From the NCBI GenBank assembly GCA_039707465.1, contig CM077658.1, positions 12,920,574 through 12,984,573 on the forward strand: a stretch of 64,000 nucleotides of DNA. Direction: 5' to 3'. The notes under the pieces are model-generated. The model made no database searches, was not told the origin of the DNA, and worked only from the letters and a program-made list of their open reading frames with translations. Shown here piece by piece: positions 12,516 through 24,180 of this stretch. Source of the DNA: Rhabdophis nuchalis (lineage: Eukaryota > Chordata > Lepidosauria > Squamata > Natricidae). Both the position numbers and the translations under genes were made by a program. Numbering within the stretch: position 1 is the stretch's first letter; each line of letters starts with the position of its first letter.

Positions 12516-13236
12516 TGTCTGAGCTTAGTTGTTTTCTTGCAGACCTTTCATTACCAAACTAGGTAACATCATCAGTGCTAATAAGAGGGGTGGGATTTGC
12601 TCTCTTTTATATACTAGTGGCTTTACCGCATCAGTGTTTATGGGAATGGACTTGATGCAGGAGTGGGCTTCAAAAATTACAGCAATGGTTTCGCTGTCCT
12701 GTTGTTGGGGTGGGCATTGCCATGGTGGGCATGACCTAGTCAGCCTCCTACACCATGGCTGAGGGGTTTGCCCTCCCTAGGCTTTGGAGGATTTCTTCAA
12801 GGGAGGGCAAAAACTGCTTCCCCCAGGCTGCAGAGGCCCTCTGGAGGTCATAAACAGGCCCGTTTCCAGACATCCAGAACTTCTGGTAGGCTTGTTTACA
12901 CACACCCCCTCCCTGAGCCTCCATGCAGCCCCTGCACTTATCTGGCATCAGGCCAGATTATTGGGCCACATGGAAACTCCTGGGAAGGGTAGGGTGGGAG
13001 GGGAGGGGCAGGGTGGGCATGGCCAGCCAGCGCTGGCATTAGGGGATTCACCAAACTGGGCAGAATCCTAGCTAGAGACTCGCCAAACATATGCCAACCC
13101 CCAGCAGCCCACCCGACTTGATGGTATATCATTAGTATATAAAGTAAAAGCAAACCCTACTTCCTTACTAGCACTAATAATGTTATCTAGTTTGGTAATG
13201 AAAATCTGCAAGAAAATAACCAAACTCAGACAGCAC
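12516..13236. repeat. Fold-back repeat split by a hAT-like insertion
   Basis: The left arm (12516-12617) and right arm (13133-13236) are inverted copies: TTTCTTGCAGACCTTTCATT on the left matches the reverse complement of AATGAAAATCTGCAAGAAA on the right, and the match continues for about 90 bp. The space between is mostly the insertion at 12658-13115. Family unclassified. Confidence 0.75.
12658..13115 (+). mobile_element. Non-autonomous hAT-like element (family H-E)
   Basis: Starts CAGGAGTGGGCTTC and ends CAGCAGCCCACCCG, an imperfect inverted terminus, flanked by a perfect 8-bp duplication ACTTGATG (12650-12657 and 13116-13123), the hAT signature. The interior is GC-rich with no transposase. 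A second copy lies at 59457-59842 in the same orientation. Confidence 0.75.
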
Positions 13237-14012
13237 CAAGGGATCTCAGCGTTTAACCCTGAGCTTCCAATATTCTCTTCTTTTGGTAACATTTGTGGTA
13301 TTTAAGAAATGGCAGTATGCGTAGGGTCAATGTTATGATAGGCCTCATTTTTATAATATAGGGAATGGGATACTCTTCCCACAAATGATCCATATCCATA
13401 AAAGAGTCAATTCACACAGATAACTGTATAACTTCTAATAGGCCATGAATTTCTAGGTGTTGGAACCTAACAACTTAGTCCATCTGACTTAGAAGGTCTG
13501 GGCAAGCAATTTCTTATGCCCCTTTATAAACCATCTCAACTGATGACCAATATCACACCTGCTGTTTATGAATCTCTCCTGTTCTCTTGCGTCTTCTGAC
13601 ATTTTTACTTCTGTTGAGTAGAAAAAGCACAGAACTGCTGAACAATCCCATTTGGTCAGTGGAGCTAAAAGCCCTTGATTTGGATGCGCATTGAATCCAT
13701 CACTTGTCACTGCGTATCTTCCTACTGTATAATTTTATAGAGAATCGTATTTTTTCTCAATGTTGTCTCAATGAGGGAGGGAAGAACCAGAGGAAAATAT
13801 CTATCTAGCCCACTCTGAGACATGTACAATAAATCGCTTTCCTTTGCTGCAGATTCAGTAAATGTTGCACCAGTATTATGGTAGAAAATAAAAGAGAGAC
13901 ATTGCACCCATCTTACATTGGCTTGAAATGTTGGGAAGTAACTGAATATCCAAGACTGGAAAATCCATTGTGAAAGGAAGGGAGGGAGATGATAGATATA
14001 TAAATGATATAG
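13237..14012. other. Single-copy sequence
   Basis: Nothing recognised. Confidence 0.45.
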
Positions 14013-14166
<154 letters not shown>

Positions 14167-14247
14167 CTTTACTGTTTAGTAAAGCAGCAACTAAATAGAC
14201 AGTTGCTCAGTATAGAGAAAGGGGGGACAAGAGAAGTTGTCATCAAC

Positions 14248-14655
14248 AACATCATCAGAGTTAGAAGGGACCTTCGAGGTCTTCTAGTCTAATCTGCTGC
14301 TCAAGCAATACTATTTCAGACAAATGGTTTCAGGAAATTTCTCCTAGTTCTAGTTTGCTTCTCTCCTTGGTTAGTTTCCAGCCATTTGGGGGGGGGGGGA
14401 GAGGGGTTGCCTTCTAGTGCTTTGGAAAATAAACTGACCCACTCTTCTTTATCACAGTCTCTCAAACATTGGAACACTGATATCATGTCACCCCTGTCCT
14501 TCTTTTCACTAAACCAGACATACTCAATTCTTGCAACCATTCTTCATCTGTTTTAGCCTCCAGCCCCTAATCATCTTAGCTCTTCTTTGCACTCTTTCCA
14601 GAGTCTCAGCATCTTTTTAAATCATGGTGACCAAAACTGGATACAGTAGTCAATT
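14248..14655 (-). mobile_element. CR1-type LINE 3' fragment
   Basis: Reverse-complement CR1 blocks with internal deletion: 3' end TTCTAACTCTGATG on the minus strand, then FSEKKDRGDMISVFQCLRDC-like coding and the upstream block corresponding to TLERVQRR. It has a G-run at about 14388-14400. Confidence 0.85.
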
Positions 14656-15074
14656 CAATCCAGTTTATTACAGTCATAGACCAGAGATCAGAATAAATAA
14701 AATCACTCAGTAAATATACAATTGAAAATTCTAGTATAAAATAATAAATAACAGATAAATATATGATAAAATCCAGCTGTCAATTCTTTGAAATCTGGGT
14801 TGCTGGCTTTCCAGCCAAAAGTCCAGGATCTTAACTAGTGAGCCATAGTGAGCCCACCCTGGGAAGATGAGCATAGGCCATGTCAAATGCATGGACCAAC
14901 TTGACACAAGCTACCTAAGTTCCTATATCTGTTTCAGGTGGGAAGGTGTCTTATGGAATAAAGTCAGCCTGAAATCCACTGCTGCTTGAATTGAGGGTGG
15001 GGGGGGGGGCAGTAATATTTCTTTTCCCAATCTAAATCAAGGAACATGGTACATAAAGTGAAATTATTTTAGCA
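14656..15074. other. Single-copy sequence
   Basis: Nothing recognised; a G-run near 14999-15009. Confidence 0.4.
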
Positions 15075-15293
15075 TTTGTCTTGGAGTCAGTTTTTGACTC
15101 CTGGCAACTGGCAGGACAAGTCCCTGCCGTTTTCTTGGCAAGGTTTTTCAGAAATGTTTTGCCATTTTGCCTCCTTCCTAGGGCTGAGAGAGAATGGCCA
15201 GCCCAGGGTCACCTCTTTGTCTTTGTGCCTAAGGCAGGACTAAAGCTCACAGTTTCTAACCTGGTGCCTTAATCACTACTCCAAACTGTGTCT
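15075..15293 (-). mobile_element. tRNA-derived SINE, family S3 (CORE/MIR-like body)
   Basis: On the minus strand the element begins with a CAGTTTGGAGTAGTGATTAA head, followed by a body with TGGGCTGGCCATTC and CCCTAGGAAGGAGGCAAAAT, then GCCAGGAGTCAAAAACTGAC. Related copies are at 22680, 39686, 41925, 47541 and 53757. Head and body order fit a tRNA SINE; the exact named family is uncertain. Confidence 0.7.
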
Positions 15294-15359
15294 CTTATTT
15301 AACATATATACTAGAAAATGCCATGAATAAATCTCTTCGCTCTTAGAGGGAAATGTAAA

Positions 15360-15525
15360 GGTTCCCTTCCAGGGGAAGGTTACTGCAAAATCCCCATTCC
15401 CTCCCGAGAATAGATGGGGGCAGGGCCAGCCAAAGGTGGTATTTACCGGTCCTCCAAAGTACTCAAAATTTTCACTACTGGTTCTCCAGAACTGGTCAGA
15501 ACCTGCTGAATACCCACCTCTGGCA
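15360..15525 (-). mobile_element. hAT-like miniature element (family H-B), fragment
   Basis: The minus strand begins CAGAGGTGGGTATTCAGCAG and contains AGAACCAGTAGTGAAAATTT and GGGGATTTTGCAGTAACC blocks shared with 22985, 30237 and 53100. The far end is missing. Confidence 0.65.
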
Positions 15526-15535
15526 TAGAGTCTTC

Positions 15536-15605
15536 TGTTTGAGCAGAGGGTTGGACCAGAAGACCTCTAAGGTCCCTTTCAACTCTGTTGTTCTATTATT
15601 GTTAT
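15536..15605 (+). mobile_element. CR1 3' end fragment
   Basis: TTGAGCAGAGGGTTGGACCA to CCTTTCAACTCTGTTGTTCT is the last 70 bp of a CR1 copy with its short tail. Confidence 0.8.
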
Positions 15606-15810
15606 GAGACCGTTATGCTGAATCTGTTTCCTTGCACGGGAATGGCTGGTTTAACCCCATAGCAAGAAGCTATAAAACGCCACATCCTACAACGCATGCC
15701 AATCCCTTCCCGAAACCTAAGAAACTGCCACCTTGTTTGGAAACATCCATAGTCCAGTAACGACAAATAAAGAGCTTCTGTACAACAGCATAAAGTGTGA
15801 CTACGTTACA
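15600..15810 (+). mobile_element. Possible short LTR-like sequence
   Basis: Begins TGTTATGAGACC and ends GTTACA, with a TATAAAA at about 15671 and AATAAAG at about 15768, an LTR-like order of signals. No target duplication and no second copy were found, so this is weak. Confidence 0.25.
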
Positions 15811-17033
15811 AAATAAACAGCCTGTGGAAAATAGATTTCCCCCCCCCCCCCGCTAAAATTCTTCGGTTGTATTAATCAATAGCAATTGTAACCACACCAT
15901 TTTCATATATAATCATTTTCAAGATGACAGCCTCCCTTTAGGCCCATAAGGCCTGCTTAAAAGTAAGCATTGTGCATTCTGAAGCCATCAGCCGGTGTAT
16001 AATTTACATGCCCCCCCCTACCCCTTTCTAAATCCTTCCATGCCTCAAGGATGAGCAGTCCAGGGTTCTCCTGTAGCCTTAAGAGTAACTGATCAATTTG
16101 CTTGCCCAGACATTGAAGCCATGGCATTTGGTAGCAGCAGTAGCGTTCTAACAACAGAGAGACTCAGCCAATCGCTCCTTGGCATCCTTATGGCAAAGGT
16201 TTTCCAAATAAAAGCATGAAGCAAAATCTACGAATAATGTAAGCGGAATAATACTTTTGGAACTATCTTTGTAAAGGTGGTGGAGGATTGAATTTTCTAC
16301 ATGTTGACATCCTGCAGAATGCATTAGATACTATTTTACTCAGTTCTATTGTTTGTTTGTTTTAATTAAAAGCTACTCGACTTTTGTCTGCTGTTCCGTT
16401 TTGGCATTTACTATCGACAATTACAGAGCTGTTTTCAACCCATGGGAAAGGGGGAAATGCATCTCTAGCTCACCATCATCTATTTATGAGATGCAATTGT
16501 GGAAGACAGAATCCTAGCAACCTGATTCTCTTGGAAAGCTCAGCTGGCTAGAACTAGTTTCACCTTAAGGGTTAGTTCATCAAGTCTATTCTGGGAGGAT
16601 TTGGGCAGGATGGTCTTTCAGCCGTGGTTCAAGGGGGAAGGTTCTCCAAGCTCACTCTGCCGCCCCCACTTCAAAGCTACTAGTTATTGTCTGCCTGCTT
16701 CCAACCGTCTTCCTTTTCATTCTTCTTTCCGTGTAATTTCATGCTGCACCATCAGAAAAAGGTCCAACGTTTGTCAGTACTGACATTCAAAAGAAGTAGG
16801 ACGAATGAAAGAGGGCAGGGAGAAAAACTGGAAGTCTTTTTAAATATTGTAGAAAGAGAACAATAAATTATTTTTTATTTGTGGACGGCGCAAATAAAGT
16901 GTCAACTGAGTCAAGTTCAGACAAACCAGAACCACTAGACGCTTTATTATTTTATACCTATTTCACAGGAATCTCCCCACACTGGCAGCTTTCACCTGGG
17001 AAAGACTAGATAAGGCTCAAAGAGGGATCTTGC
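15811..17033. other. Single-copy sequence
   Basis: A C-run at 15840-15851 and no gene. Around 16887-16955 an AATAAAGTG/CGCTTTATT short inverted pair is visible; meaning unknown. Confidence 0.45.
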
Positions 17034-17219
17034 CAGTGGTGAAATTCAAATTTACTACCAGTGGGCGTGGCCTGGTGAGTGTAGCAAGGGAAGGATACTG
17101 CAAAATCTCCATCCCCTCCCCGCTCCAGGGGCAGGATGCTGCAAAATCCCCATTTCCTCCCCATGATTTCCACTACCAGTTTGGGCAAACCAGTCTAAAC
17201 CAGCTGAATACCACCTCTG
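17034..17219 (-). mobile_element. hAT-like miniature element (family H-B)
   Basis: The minus strand starts CAGAGGTGGTATTCAGCTGG and ends near CAGTGGTG on the plus strand, with the internal GGGGATTTTGCAGCATCCTG block twice. The flanks show no convincing 8-bp duplication. Confidence 0.65.
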
Positions 17220-18661
17220 CTCCTAACCCATTGGAATATAACAAGTAGGGGGATGTAAAACAGTCTGACTTGCAAGATGCTGTTATTACTCAATCTCAAT
17301 AAAAATAGATGTATTTGTTCTGTCAAGCTGATTTATGGTTCTGGTCTATCTAATAGAGTGCAACCCTTCCTTCCTTCCTTCCTTCCTTCCTTCCTTCCTT
17401 CCTTCCTTCCTTCCTTCCTTCCTTCCTTCCTTCCTTCCATACCAGACAGTTCATCCATTCAGTCTGTGAACCAATACATAGTTGCTTAAATTCAGTTCAG
17501 TTAAACATATCTTACTTCTGAGAAGGGGTTACATTATTTGGGGTCATCAAATAATACAGACCCTTAGAATCCCCACTTCCTGAACAAATGTTCAAATTAG
17601 AATCCTCCTAATCAATTTGTACTTCTCTGAATTTCACCATGCATTTTCCCCCTTTCTCCTTTCTTTTCTACCAAGCCTCTTATTCTTTAAATGTTTTGAT
17701 TATGAGCTATATAGATGATGGGAGGGGGGAGGGGAGTCCTGCTACTTTATAAATGTAATAAAAAGAAAATTATGTAAATGCTAAAGCATTAGATTGATTG
17801 GACTGAAATGATATCCTTTCACTTGATTTATTTATTATTTTTTAGAAAGTATTCATAATTACAAAGATGAAAAAATTGAAGTGTTAATGACGAGAAACTA
17901 TTGCTAGTGAAGTTCTTCTCTGTTCTCTATCAATCATACTCCTAACTAACCACTCTTACCCCACTTTTGATAACACACTCCAGATTTTACAAACTGTTCT
18001 TTCCTCTGTCTGCTTCAATGGACTATATACTCATCAAATGGAAACCCAATTGATCTCAAAGATAGATGTTTATTTTAGTTAATTAGCCAGAACTGCCATT
18101 TGATCAGAGGTAGTGTCTCTAAACTGATTTGGAAGTGCTAATCCCAGGGCCGTGCAGAGGTTTGAAGGGGTGTTTCAGTTCAATAAAGCTTCAATTGAAT
18201 GACTCGATTGAAGCAGATTTGTAAATCAGAGTGAGGAGATACTTCAAAGAAGCGAATCCAGTTAGGTGCCTTTGAAGCACTTTATAGAGTTTAAAGTTCC
18301 TTGCACATTCAATGGATCTCCTACTGTTTTTATGGTTGTTAAAGGCAATAAATGCTGCAACTCCATATATGGAGAACTTGAAAGAGGAGAGGGTTGGGTG
18401 ATATGATGGGCTCTCTCACATTGACAGTAACAAACCAATGGGTTATATGACTTCGTTTAAATTTTGCCAATCAGAGTCTTTTTGGAAAGTCAAAAATGAT
18501 ACTTTGAGTTTCTCTCTGTTACTCTGAACTATTTCAGTATGGTGCGCCACATGTATTAACTTTGCTCATGAATTTAAAAAGACGCCAGAATGTTTTATTC
18601 ATATGTTATTTATGACTTTTGTGACCACCTAGAACAATTCTGAGAGAATGCAAACCTTACA
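17220..18661. other. Single-copy sequence with TTCC microsatellite
   Basis: Holds the TTCC array at 17365-17438 and otherwise nothing recognised. Confidence 0.5.
17365..17438 (+). repeat. (TTCC)n microsatellite
   Basis: About 18 tandem TTCC units. Confidence 0.95.
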
Positions 18662-19050
18662 AAATGTTGAGGATCTGGAAAGAGTGCAGAGAAGAGAAAC
18701 AAGAATGATTAGGGGTCTGGAGGCTAAAACATATGAAGAATAGCTACAGGAATTGGGCATGTCTAGTCTATTCAAAAGAAAGACTAGGGGAGACATGATA
18801 GCGGTGTCCCAATATATGAGAAGCTCCTACAAAGATGAAGAGGTCAAGACGGGAAACAATGGATAGAAACTAACCAAGGAGAGACGCAACCTAGAACTAA
18901 GGAGAAATTTCCTAAGGATTAGAGCAATCCATGAATGAAATAACATGGCTTCAGAAGTTGTGGATGCTACATCACTGGAAGCTTTCAAAAAGTGACTGGA
19001 CAACCATTTGTCTGAAATAGTATAGGTTCTCCTGCTTGACCAGGAGTCTT
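18662..19050 (+). mobile_element. CR1-type LINE 3' fragment
   Basis: Plus-strand CR1 coding remnants (GATCTGGAAAGAGTGCAGAG; AGGCTAAAACATATGAAGAA; GGAGAAATTTCCTAAGGATT) through to the TTTGTCTGAAATAGTATAGG block. Stops and frameshifts make it inactive. Confidence 0.85.
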
Positions 19051-19084
19051 GAGTCTTTACTGATGTTATAATTATGGGTCATTG

Positions 19085-19325
19085 CACAGTCAGTCAGATG
19101 TTTTGGCATTTTTGTCCATCTTTCAAGTCCCACCCAATGACCTGGGATAGGCAGGTGCTTGATGATGTTAGAGGTAAGCTATTCTGAATAAAGCTGCCTT
19201 TTGCAATTGACTGATGGTGACTCGGTCAATGCCGATGGAGTTCAAGTGGTGCTCGAGTTCTAGGATTGCACTCTAGGAGCCTATTGCAATTGGTACTACT
19301 TGATTATTATTTTTCCATATTATCA
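19085..19325 (-). mobile_element. Non-LTR retrotransposon ORF fragment, clade uncertain
   Basis: The minus strand reads QVVPIAIGS, then LELEHHLNSIGIDRV and SQLQKAALF with stops. This block is familiar from the C-terminal part of vertebrate non-LTR retrotransposon polyproteins other than CR1. It is decayed, and I cannot assign the clade without a search. Confidence 0.5.
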
Positions 19326-19776
19326 ATAACAGGGAAAGATAAGGCTACCGTCCCCATTTGTCAAATACCAGCTATTTCTTTGATGGTCTTGTATTTCACT
19401 GTGCCAGCCTCTTCCTGATGGTTCTGCTAATTAACCAACTAATTTAAAGTATTGCCAATAAGCCATAATCCCACGCCAACAAATCCTCTACCTGATGAAG
19501 GGGGGTTTTCCCAGGAGAGTCCTTGCTTGCCAACTTTGGTATGACTCTCCCTTTGGAAACTCAGCGATCAGAGGCAGTAAAGCTGCAACATACATAATGG
19601 TGAAGTAAATAACTGCTCTTTTAGTCCTGCTGAGGAGAAGTCAAAATTTGCCAATTATCCTGCGCAACTTGGCACCTTCCCCGACGTGTGCGATGAGAAG
19701 ATCCTTCCCAGGAGGGCCCAAATTTGTCAACTAACTGCACCAAGCCTGCTGGCATGCCACAAAACCCAGTGATCAG
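19326..19776. other. Sequence bordering the tandem duplication
   Basis: No gene. It contains GAGGCAGTAAAGCTGCAACA-like sequence that loosely resembles the duplication start, but no clear repeat. Confidence 0.4.
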
Positions 19777-20021
19777 AGGTAGCAAATGTAAGAGTAACTC
19801 AACAGCTACGCTTGAGTGTCTTGCTAAGAGGAGACAACCCAGGGGGGAAAAAAACCAAGCCCAATAATAAGAGCTTACCCTTGAAGAGCTGGAACAGGGC
19901 ACTGTTGGCGATGATTCTTCACATCTTAGGTATGTTTGAGAGATAATTTAGGGACTGCTATCCTTTTAATGGCTGATTCTAGAGAGCTGTTTAAGATATG
20001 GGAGAAAAGATAGCCTGATCC

Positions 20022-20298
20022 CAGTGGTGGGATTCAGCCGGTGTAACAACCGGTTTGCTGAGTGTGCGTTCTGTGCATGCTCAGTTCATTTCAAAACAGC
20101 TCTAAAATTTACCTTCCACTGCAGCCCCAGCAAGTAAAACAGCTGTGGTGTGGCAATCGCTCTCCTGTGCCTATCAGCTGGGCTTCAAGCAAAGGAAATA
20201 TAGGACAGACTAGCACAAGGGTGGATGGGCAGGGCCAACTAATTGCTGGAACTGCCAGTACGTCCAAACCAGCCTGAACTGACTGAATCCCACCCCTG
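20022..20298 (+). mobile_element. hAT-like miniature element (family H-B variant)
   Basis: Starts CAGTGGTGGGATTCAGCCGG and ends CTGAATCCCACCCCTG, an imperfect inverted terminus. The flanks CCTGATCC and CTGATCTC share CTGATC, a decayed 8-bp duplication. Confidence 0.6.
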
Positions 20299-20354
20299 CT
20301 GATCTCCATTGAGGGACAATTCCAGACCTGGCATTAAGCACAGAAAAAACAACA

Positions 20355-20660
20355 TCTGAGTTTGTCAATCAGAAAGACGGTAGTTCAGCGATTCGAATCC
20401 CTAGTGCCGCGTAACGGAGTGAGCTCCCATTATTTGTCTTAGTTTCTGCCAACCTAGCAGTTTGAAAGCACGTAAAAAATGCAAGTAGAAAAATAGGAAC
20501 CGCCTTTGGTGGGAAGGTAACAGTGTTCCATGCACCTTTGATGTTTAGTCATGCCGGCCACATGACCACAGAGACGTCTTTGGACAACGCTGGTTCTTTG
20601 GCTTTAAAATGGAGATGAGCACCGCCCTCTAGAGTTGGGAACAGCCTTTACTTTTAACCC
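20355..20660 (+). mobile_element. Sauria-type SINE, head truncated
   Basis: Contains the B-box-like GATTCGAATCCCTAG, body block TAGTCATGCCGGCCACATGA and tail near GAGTTGGGAACAGC. Confidence 0.8.
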
Positions 20661-21387
20661 ACCCAACCCTGTTCAATTTCTTCCTAGCATAAACTCCTCT
20701 GCTATATTCATAAACTAGAGTGATTCTGCAATCTCTTCCCTCTCCCCTCCCTCTGTCTCCCTCCCCCTCCCTCTCTTGCATAGATAGTACAATATCACCA
20801 TCTGCTTAGTTTCAAAATGCCAAAACGTTGGCCCAATGGTATCAGTTCATGGACAAATGAGAGCAGGTGAGAAGTGCCTAATTATTAAATTTACAGTGTG
20901 CATGTTAGATCTTTGTCTTCATTTCTGAAGCATCTTATCCCCTCTGCACACAACAAATATCATACCTGTGACCAAGAATTTTTTTCCTGATGCTACCCTG
21001 CTGAAATAAGGAGGTAGAATTTCCCAAGGAAAGGAGCATCACCTCCCCCACCTCCACTTCATTTGTTGACGCAGAGATAGAGGAAAATAAGCAGGCAGTC
21101 GCAAAGATCACCAAAAAGAAATGAGTAAAAAAGGTAGCAAAAAGGTAGCAAATGTAAGAGTAACTCAACAGCTACGCTTGAGTGTCTTGCTAAGAGGAGA
21201 CAACCCAGGGGGGGAAAAAACCAAGCCCAATAATAAGAGCTTACCCTTGAAGAGCTGGAACAGGGCACTGTTGGCGATGATTCTTCACATCTTAGGTATG
21301 TTTGAGAGATAATTTAGGGACTGCTATCCTTTTAATGGCTGATTCTAGAGAGCTGTTTAAGATATGGGAGAAAAGATAGCCTGATCC

Positions 21388-21664
21388 CAGTGGTGGGATT
21401 CAGCCGGTGTAACAACCGGTTTGCTGAGTGTGCGCTCTGTGCATGCTCAGTTCATTTCAAAACAGCTCTAAAATTTACCTTCCACTGCAGCCCCAGCAAG
21501 TAAAACAGCTGTGGTGTGGCAATCGCTCTCCTGTGCCTATCAGCTGGGCTTCAAGCAAAGGAAATATAGGACAGACTAGCACAAGGGTGGATGGGCAGGG
21601 CCAACTAATTGCTGGAACTGCCAGTACGTCCAAACCAGCCTGAACCGACTGAATCCCACCCCTG
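21388..21664 (+). mobile_element. hAT-like miniature element (H-B variant), duplicated copy
   Basis: Same element as 20022-20298, copied by the tandem duplication rather than by a new insertion. Confidence 0.6.
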
Positions 21665-21720
21665 CTGATCTCCATTGAGGGACAATTCCAGACCTGGCAT
21701 TAAGCACAGAAAAAACAACA

Positions 21721-22034
21721 TCTGAGTTTGTCAATCAGAAAGACGGTAGTTCAGCGATTCGAATCCCTAGTGCCGCGTAACGGAGTGAGCTCCCATTATT
21801 TGTCTTAGTTTCTGCCAACCTAGCAGTTTGAAAGCACGTAAAAAATGCAAGTAGAAAAATAGGAACCGCCTTTGGTGGGAAGGTAACAGTGTTCCATGCG
21901 CCTTTGATGTTTAGTCATGCCGGCCACATGACCACAGAGACGTCTTTGGACAACGCTGGTTCTTTGGCTTTAAAATGGAGATGAGCACCGCCCTCTAGAG
22001 TTGGGAACTTTACTTTTAAGCCACCCAACCTTTA
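21721..22034 (+). mobile_element. Sauria-type SINE, duplicated copy
   Basis: Same SINE as 20355-20660; its tail carries an extra TTTACTTTTAAGCCACCCAA not present in copy 1. Confidence 0.8.
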
Positions 22035-22679
22035 CTTTTAACCCACCCAACTCTGTTCAATTTCTTCCTAGCATAAACTATATTCATAAACTAGAGTGAT
22101 TCTGCAATCTCTTCCCTCTCCCCTCCCTCTGTCTCCCTCCCCCTCCCTCTCTTGCATAGATAGTACAATATCACCATCTGCTTAGTTTCAAAATGCCAAA
22201 ACGTTGGCCCAATGGTATCAGTTCATGGACAAATGAGAGCAGGTGAGAAGTGCCTAATTATTAAATTTACAGTGTGCATGTTAGATCTTTGTCTTCATTT
22301 CTGAAGCATCTTATCCCCTCTGCACACAACAAATATCATATCTGTGACCAAGAATTTTTTTCCTGATGCTACCCTGCTGAAATAAGGAGGTAGAATTTCC
22401 CAAGGAAAGGAGCATCACCTCCCCCACCCCCACTTCATTTGTTGACGCAGAGATAGAGGAAAATAAGCAGGCAGCCGCAAAGATCACCAAAAAGAAATGA
22501 GTAAAAAAGGCAAAAAGCTATTCTTCCTCCACCCAATCCCAGCAAGCCTAATAAAAAAGGAGGAAACATTAATTACTGTGTATAGTGTTTTTATGATGGA
22601 GCAACTCAATTCAAATTAAATACCTGCTTGCTAACCTTGATGATTAAAAAAAATAAATCTGAGCACCCGAGGTTTCATT

Positions 22680-22893
22680 TATTTGATTAATTGATTTTTA
22701 CCCACCTTTATTAATGTTTATAAATAACCCAAGGTGGCAAATTTACCTAATGCTAATTCGTCTTCCTATTTCCTACACACACACTCACACACACACTTGG
22801 GTGGTAACTGGTTTTTATGCCTGAGTGGGACTAGAACTCACTATCTTCTAGTTTCTAGCCTTAACCACTTAACCACTACAGCAAACTGGCTCC
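22680..22893 (-). mobile_element. tRNA-derived SINE, family S3
   Basis: The minus strand reads from GCCAGTTTGCTGTAGTGGTT through AGTTCTAGTCCCACTCAGGC and the CCACCTTGGGTTATTTATAA 3' block. A (CA)n lies inside. Confidence 0.65.
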
Positions 22894-22984
22894 AGCAATT
22901 TAACATTTTAAATTTATTTGAAACATGGCCCCACTGTGCTTACAGGTATGCCATTGAATTGGCTCTGCTACTCTGACTCTAAAC

Positions 22985-23238
22985 CAGAGGTGGTATTCAG
23001 TAGGTTCTGACCAGTTCCGGAGAGCCGGTAGCAGAAATTTTGAGTAGTTTGGAGAACCAGTAAATACCACCTCTGGCTGGCCTCGCCCCCTTCTATTCTC
23101 TGCCTCCCAAGTCCCAGCTGATCAGGAGGGAATGGGGATTTTGCAGTATCCTTCCCCTGCCATGCCCATCAAGCCACATCACTCCCACCAAGCCACACTC
23201 ACAGAACTGGTAGTAAATTTTTTTGAATCCTACCACTA
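22985..23238 (+). mobile_element. hAT-like miniature element (family H-B)
   Basis: Starts CAGAGGTGGTATTCAGTAGG and ends near AATCCTACCACTA, flanked by CTCTAAAC (22977-22984) and CTCTAAAT (23239-23246), an 8-bp duplication with one mismatch. Non-coding. Confidence 0.75.
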
Positions 23239-23275
23239 CTCTAAATGCGTTGATTTGATAAGTGCCAATCACATT

Positions 23276-23590
23276 GGGATGGCATGTTGGCTTAGCAGGT
23301 AAGAAAGCGGTCTTGTCATCTGGAAAGTGGCTAACCCAGGGTCAAGACCCGAGTGCCATGTGACAGGATGAGCTCCTATCTTCACCCCAGCTTCTGCCAA
23401 CCTAGGAATTCTAAAACATATAAATGCAAGTAAATAAATAGGTACCACATTGGTGGGAAGGTAGCAGTGCTCCGTGACATCATGCTGGCCACATGAACAG
23501 CATGTGGCCATAAAGTCTTTGAACTCTGCCGCCTCAGTGGCCTTGAAACAGAAATGAACTTCACCCTCTGTAGCCAGTAACAACTAGCTG
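23276..23590 (+). mobile_element. Sauria-type SINE, divergent
   Basis: The tRNA-like head has drifted, but the body CATCATGCTGGCCACATGAA and the TTGAAACAGAAATGAACTTC tail region place it in this family. Confidence 0.7.
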
Positions 23591-24180
23591 AAAAAAATCC
23601 TCAAAGACTCGTTTACCCTACTCATCACATCTCTACAAAAGATATACTTGGCATTTTTGCTATTTCATGGACTATTTCAACCAGGCTTATCTCTGGTCCG
23701 GTTTCACAGGAACATTAAACTAACATTAGTGCAATTTCTCACACAGGCACATCTACATTATGCAGATAGAACGGAGAGGGGTGTTACATTTAAAATGTAT
23801 TGCACTTGGCATTAAATGTAGGGCTAAATGAATCATAGGAGGTGGGAGTTGAGGAAATAGAACAGAAATGTTATATGAGTTCAGCACCATTCTCAATGCC
23901 AAATCAGATTTGGTTTTTTACCTTAGTGCAGATTTTAAATTAACTCGAAATGTATAGTGAGGGAATGCTGTTATACAAGAGAATAATTCTGCTGAAATCG
24001 ACTGGAATAATTATGCTTAGGATCGGAATACACGGGCTCTAGGATCCTCTGCTATTTAAAAAATAATGTCTTTATCATGAAGCATTTTGTTCTTTTAAGA
24101 CCTTTCTGTGTGGTTAATCACAAGGGACAACCGTATTAACTTCATAATTGCAATTATTGTGTGCGTAAATATATATACAA
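23591..24180. other. Single-copy sequence
   Basis: Nothing recognised. Confidence 0.45.

Larger units (their letters stand above)
19777..21142 (+). repeat. 1.37-kb tandem duplication, copy 1
   Basis: This 1366-bp block is followed directly by a second copy (21143-22510) differing at only a handful of bases and a few short indels (most near 20637-20705). It begins AGGTAGCAAATGTAAGAGTA. It includes a hAT-like element (20022-20298) and a Sauria SINE (20355-20660), which were therefore duplicated together with their flanks. No gene is inside. Confidence 0.9.
21143..22510 (+). repeat. 1.37-kb tandem duplication, copy 2
   Basis: Second copy of the block at 19777, near-identical. The junction shows a short repeated AGGTAGCAAA. 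The copy ends at GAGTAAAAAAGGCAAAAAGC, after which the sequences part. Confidence 0.9.
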
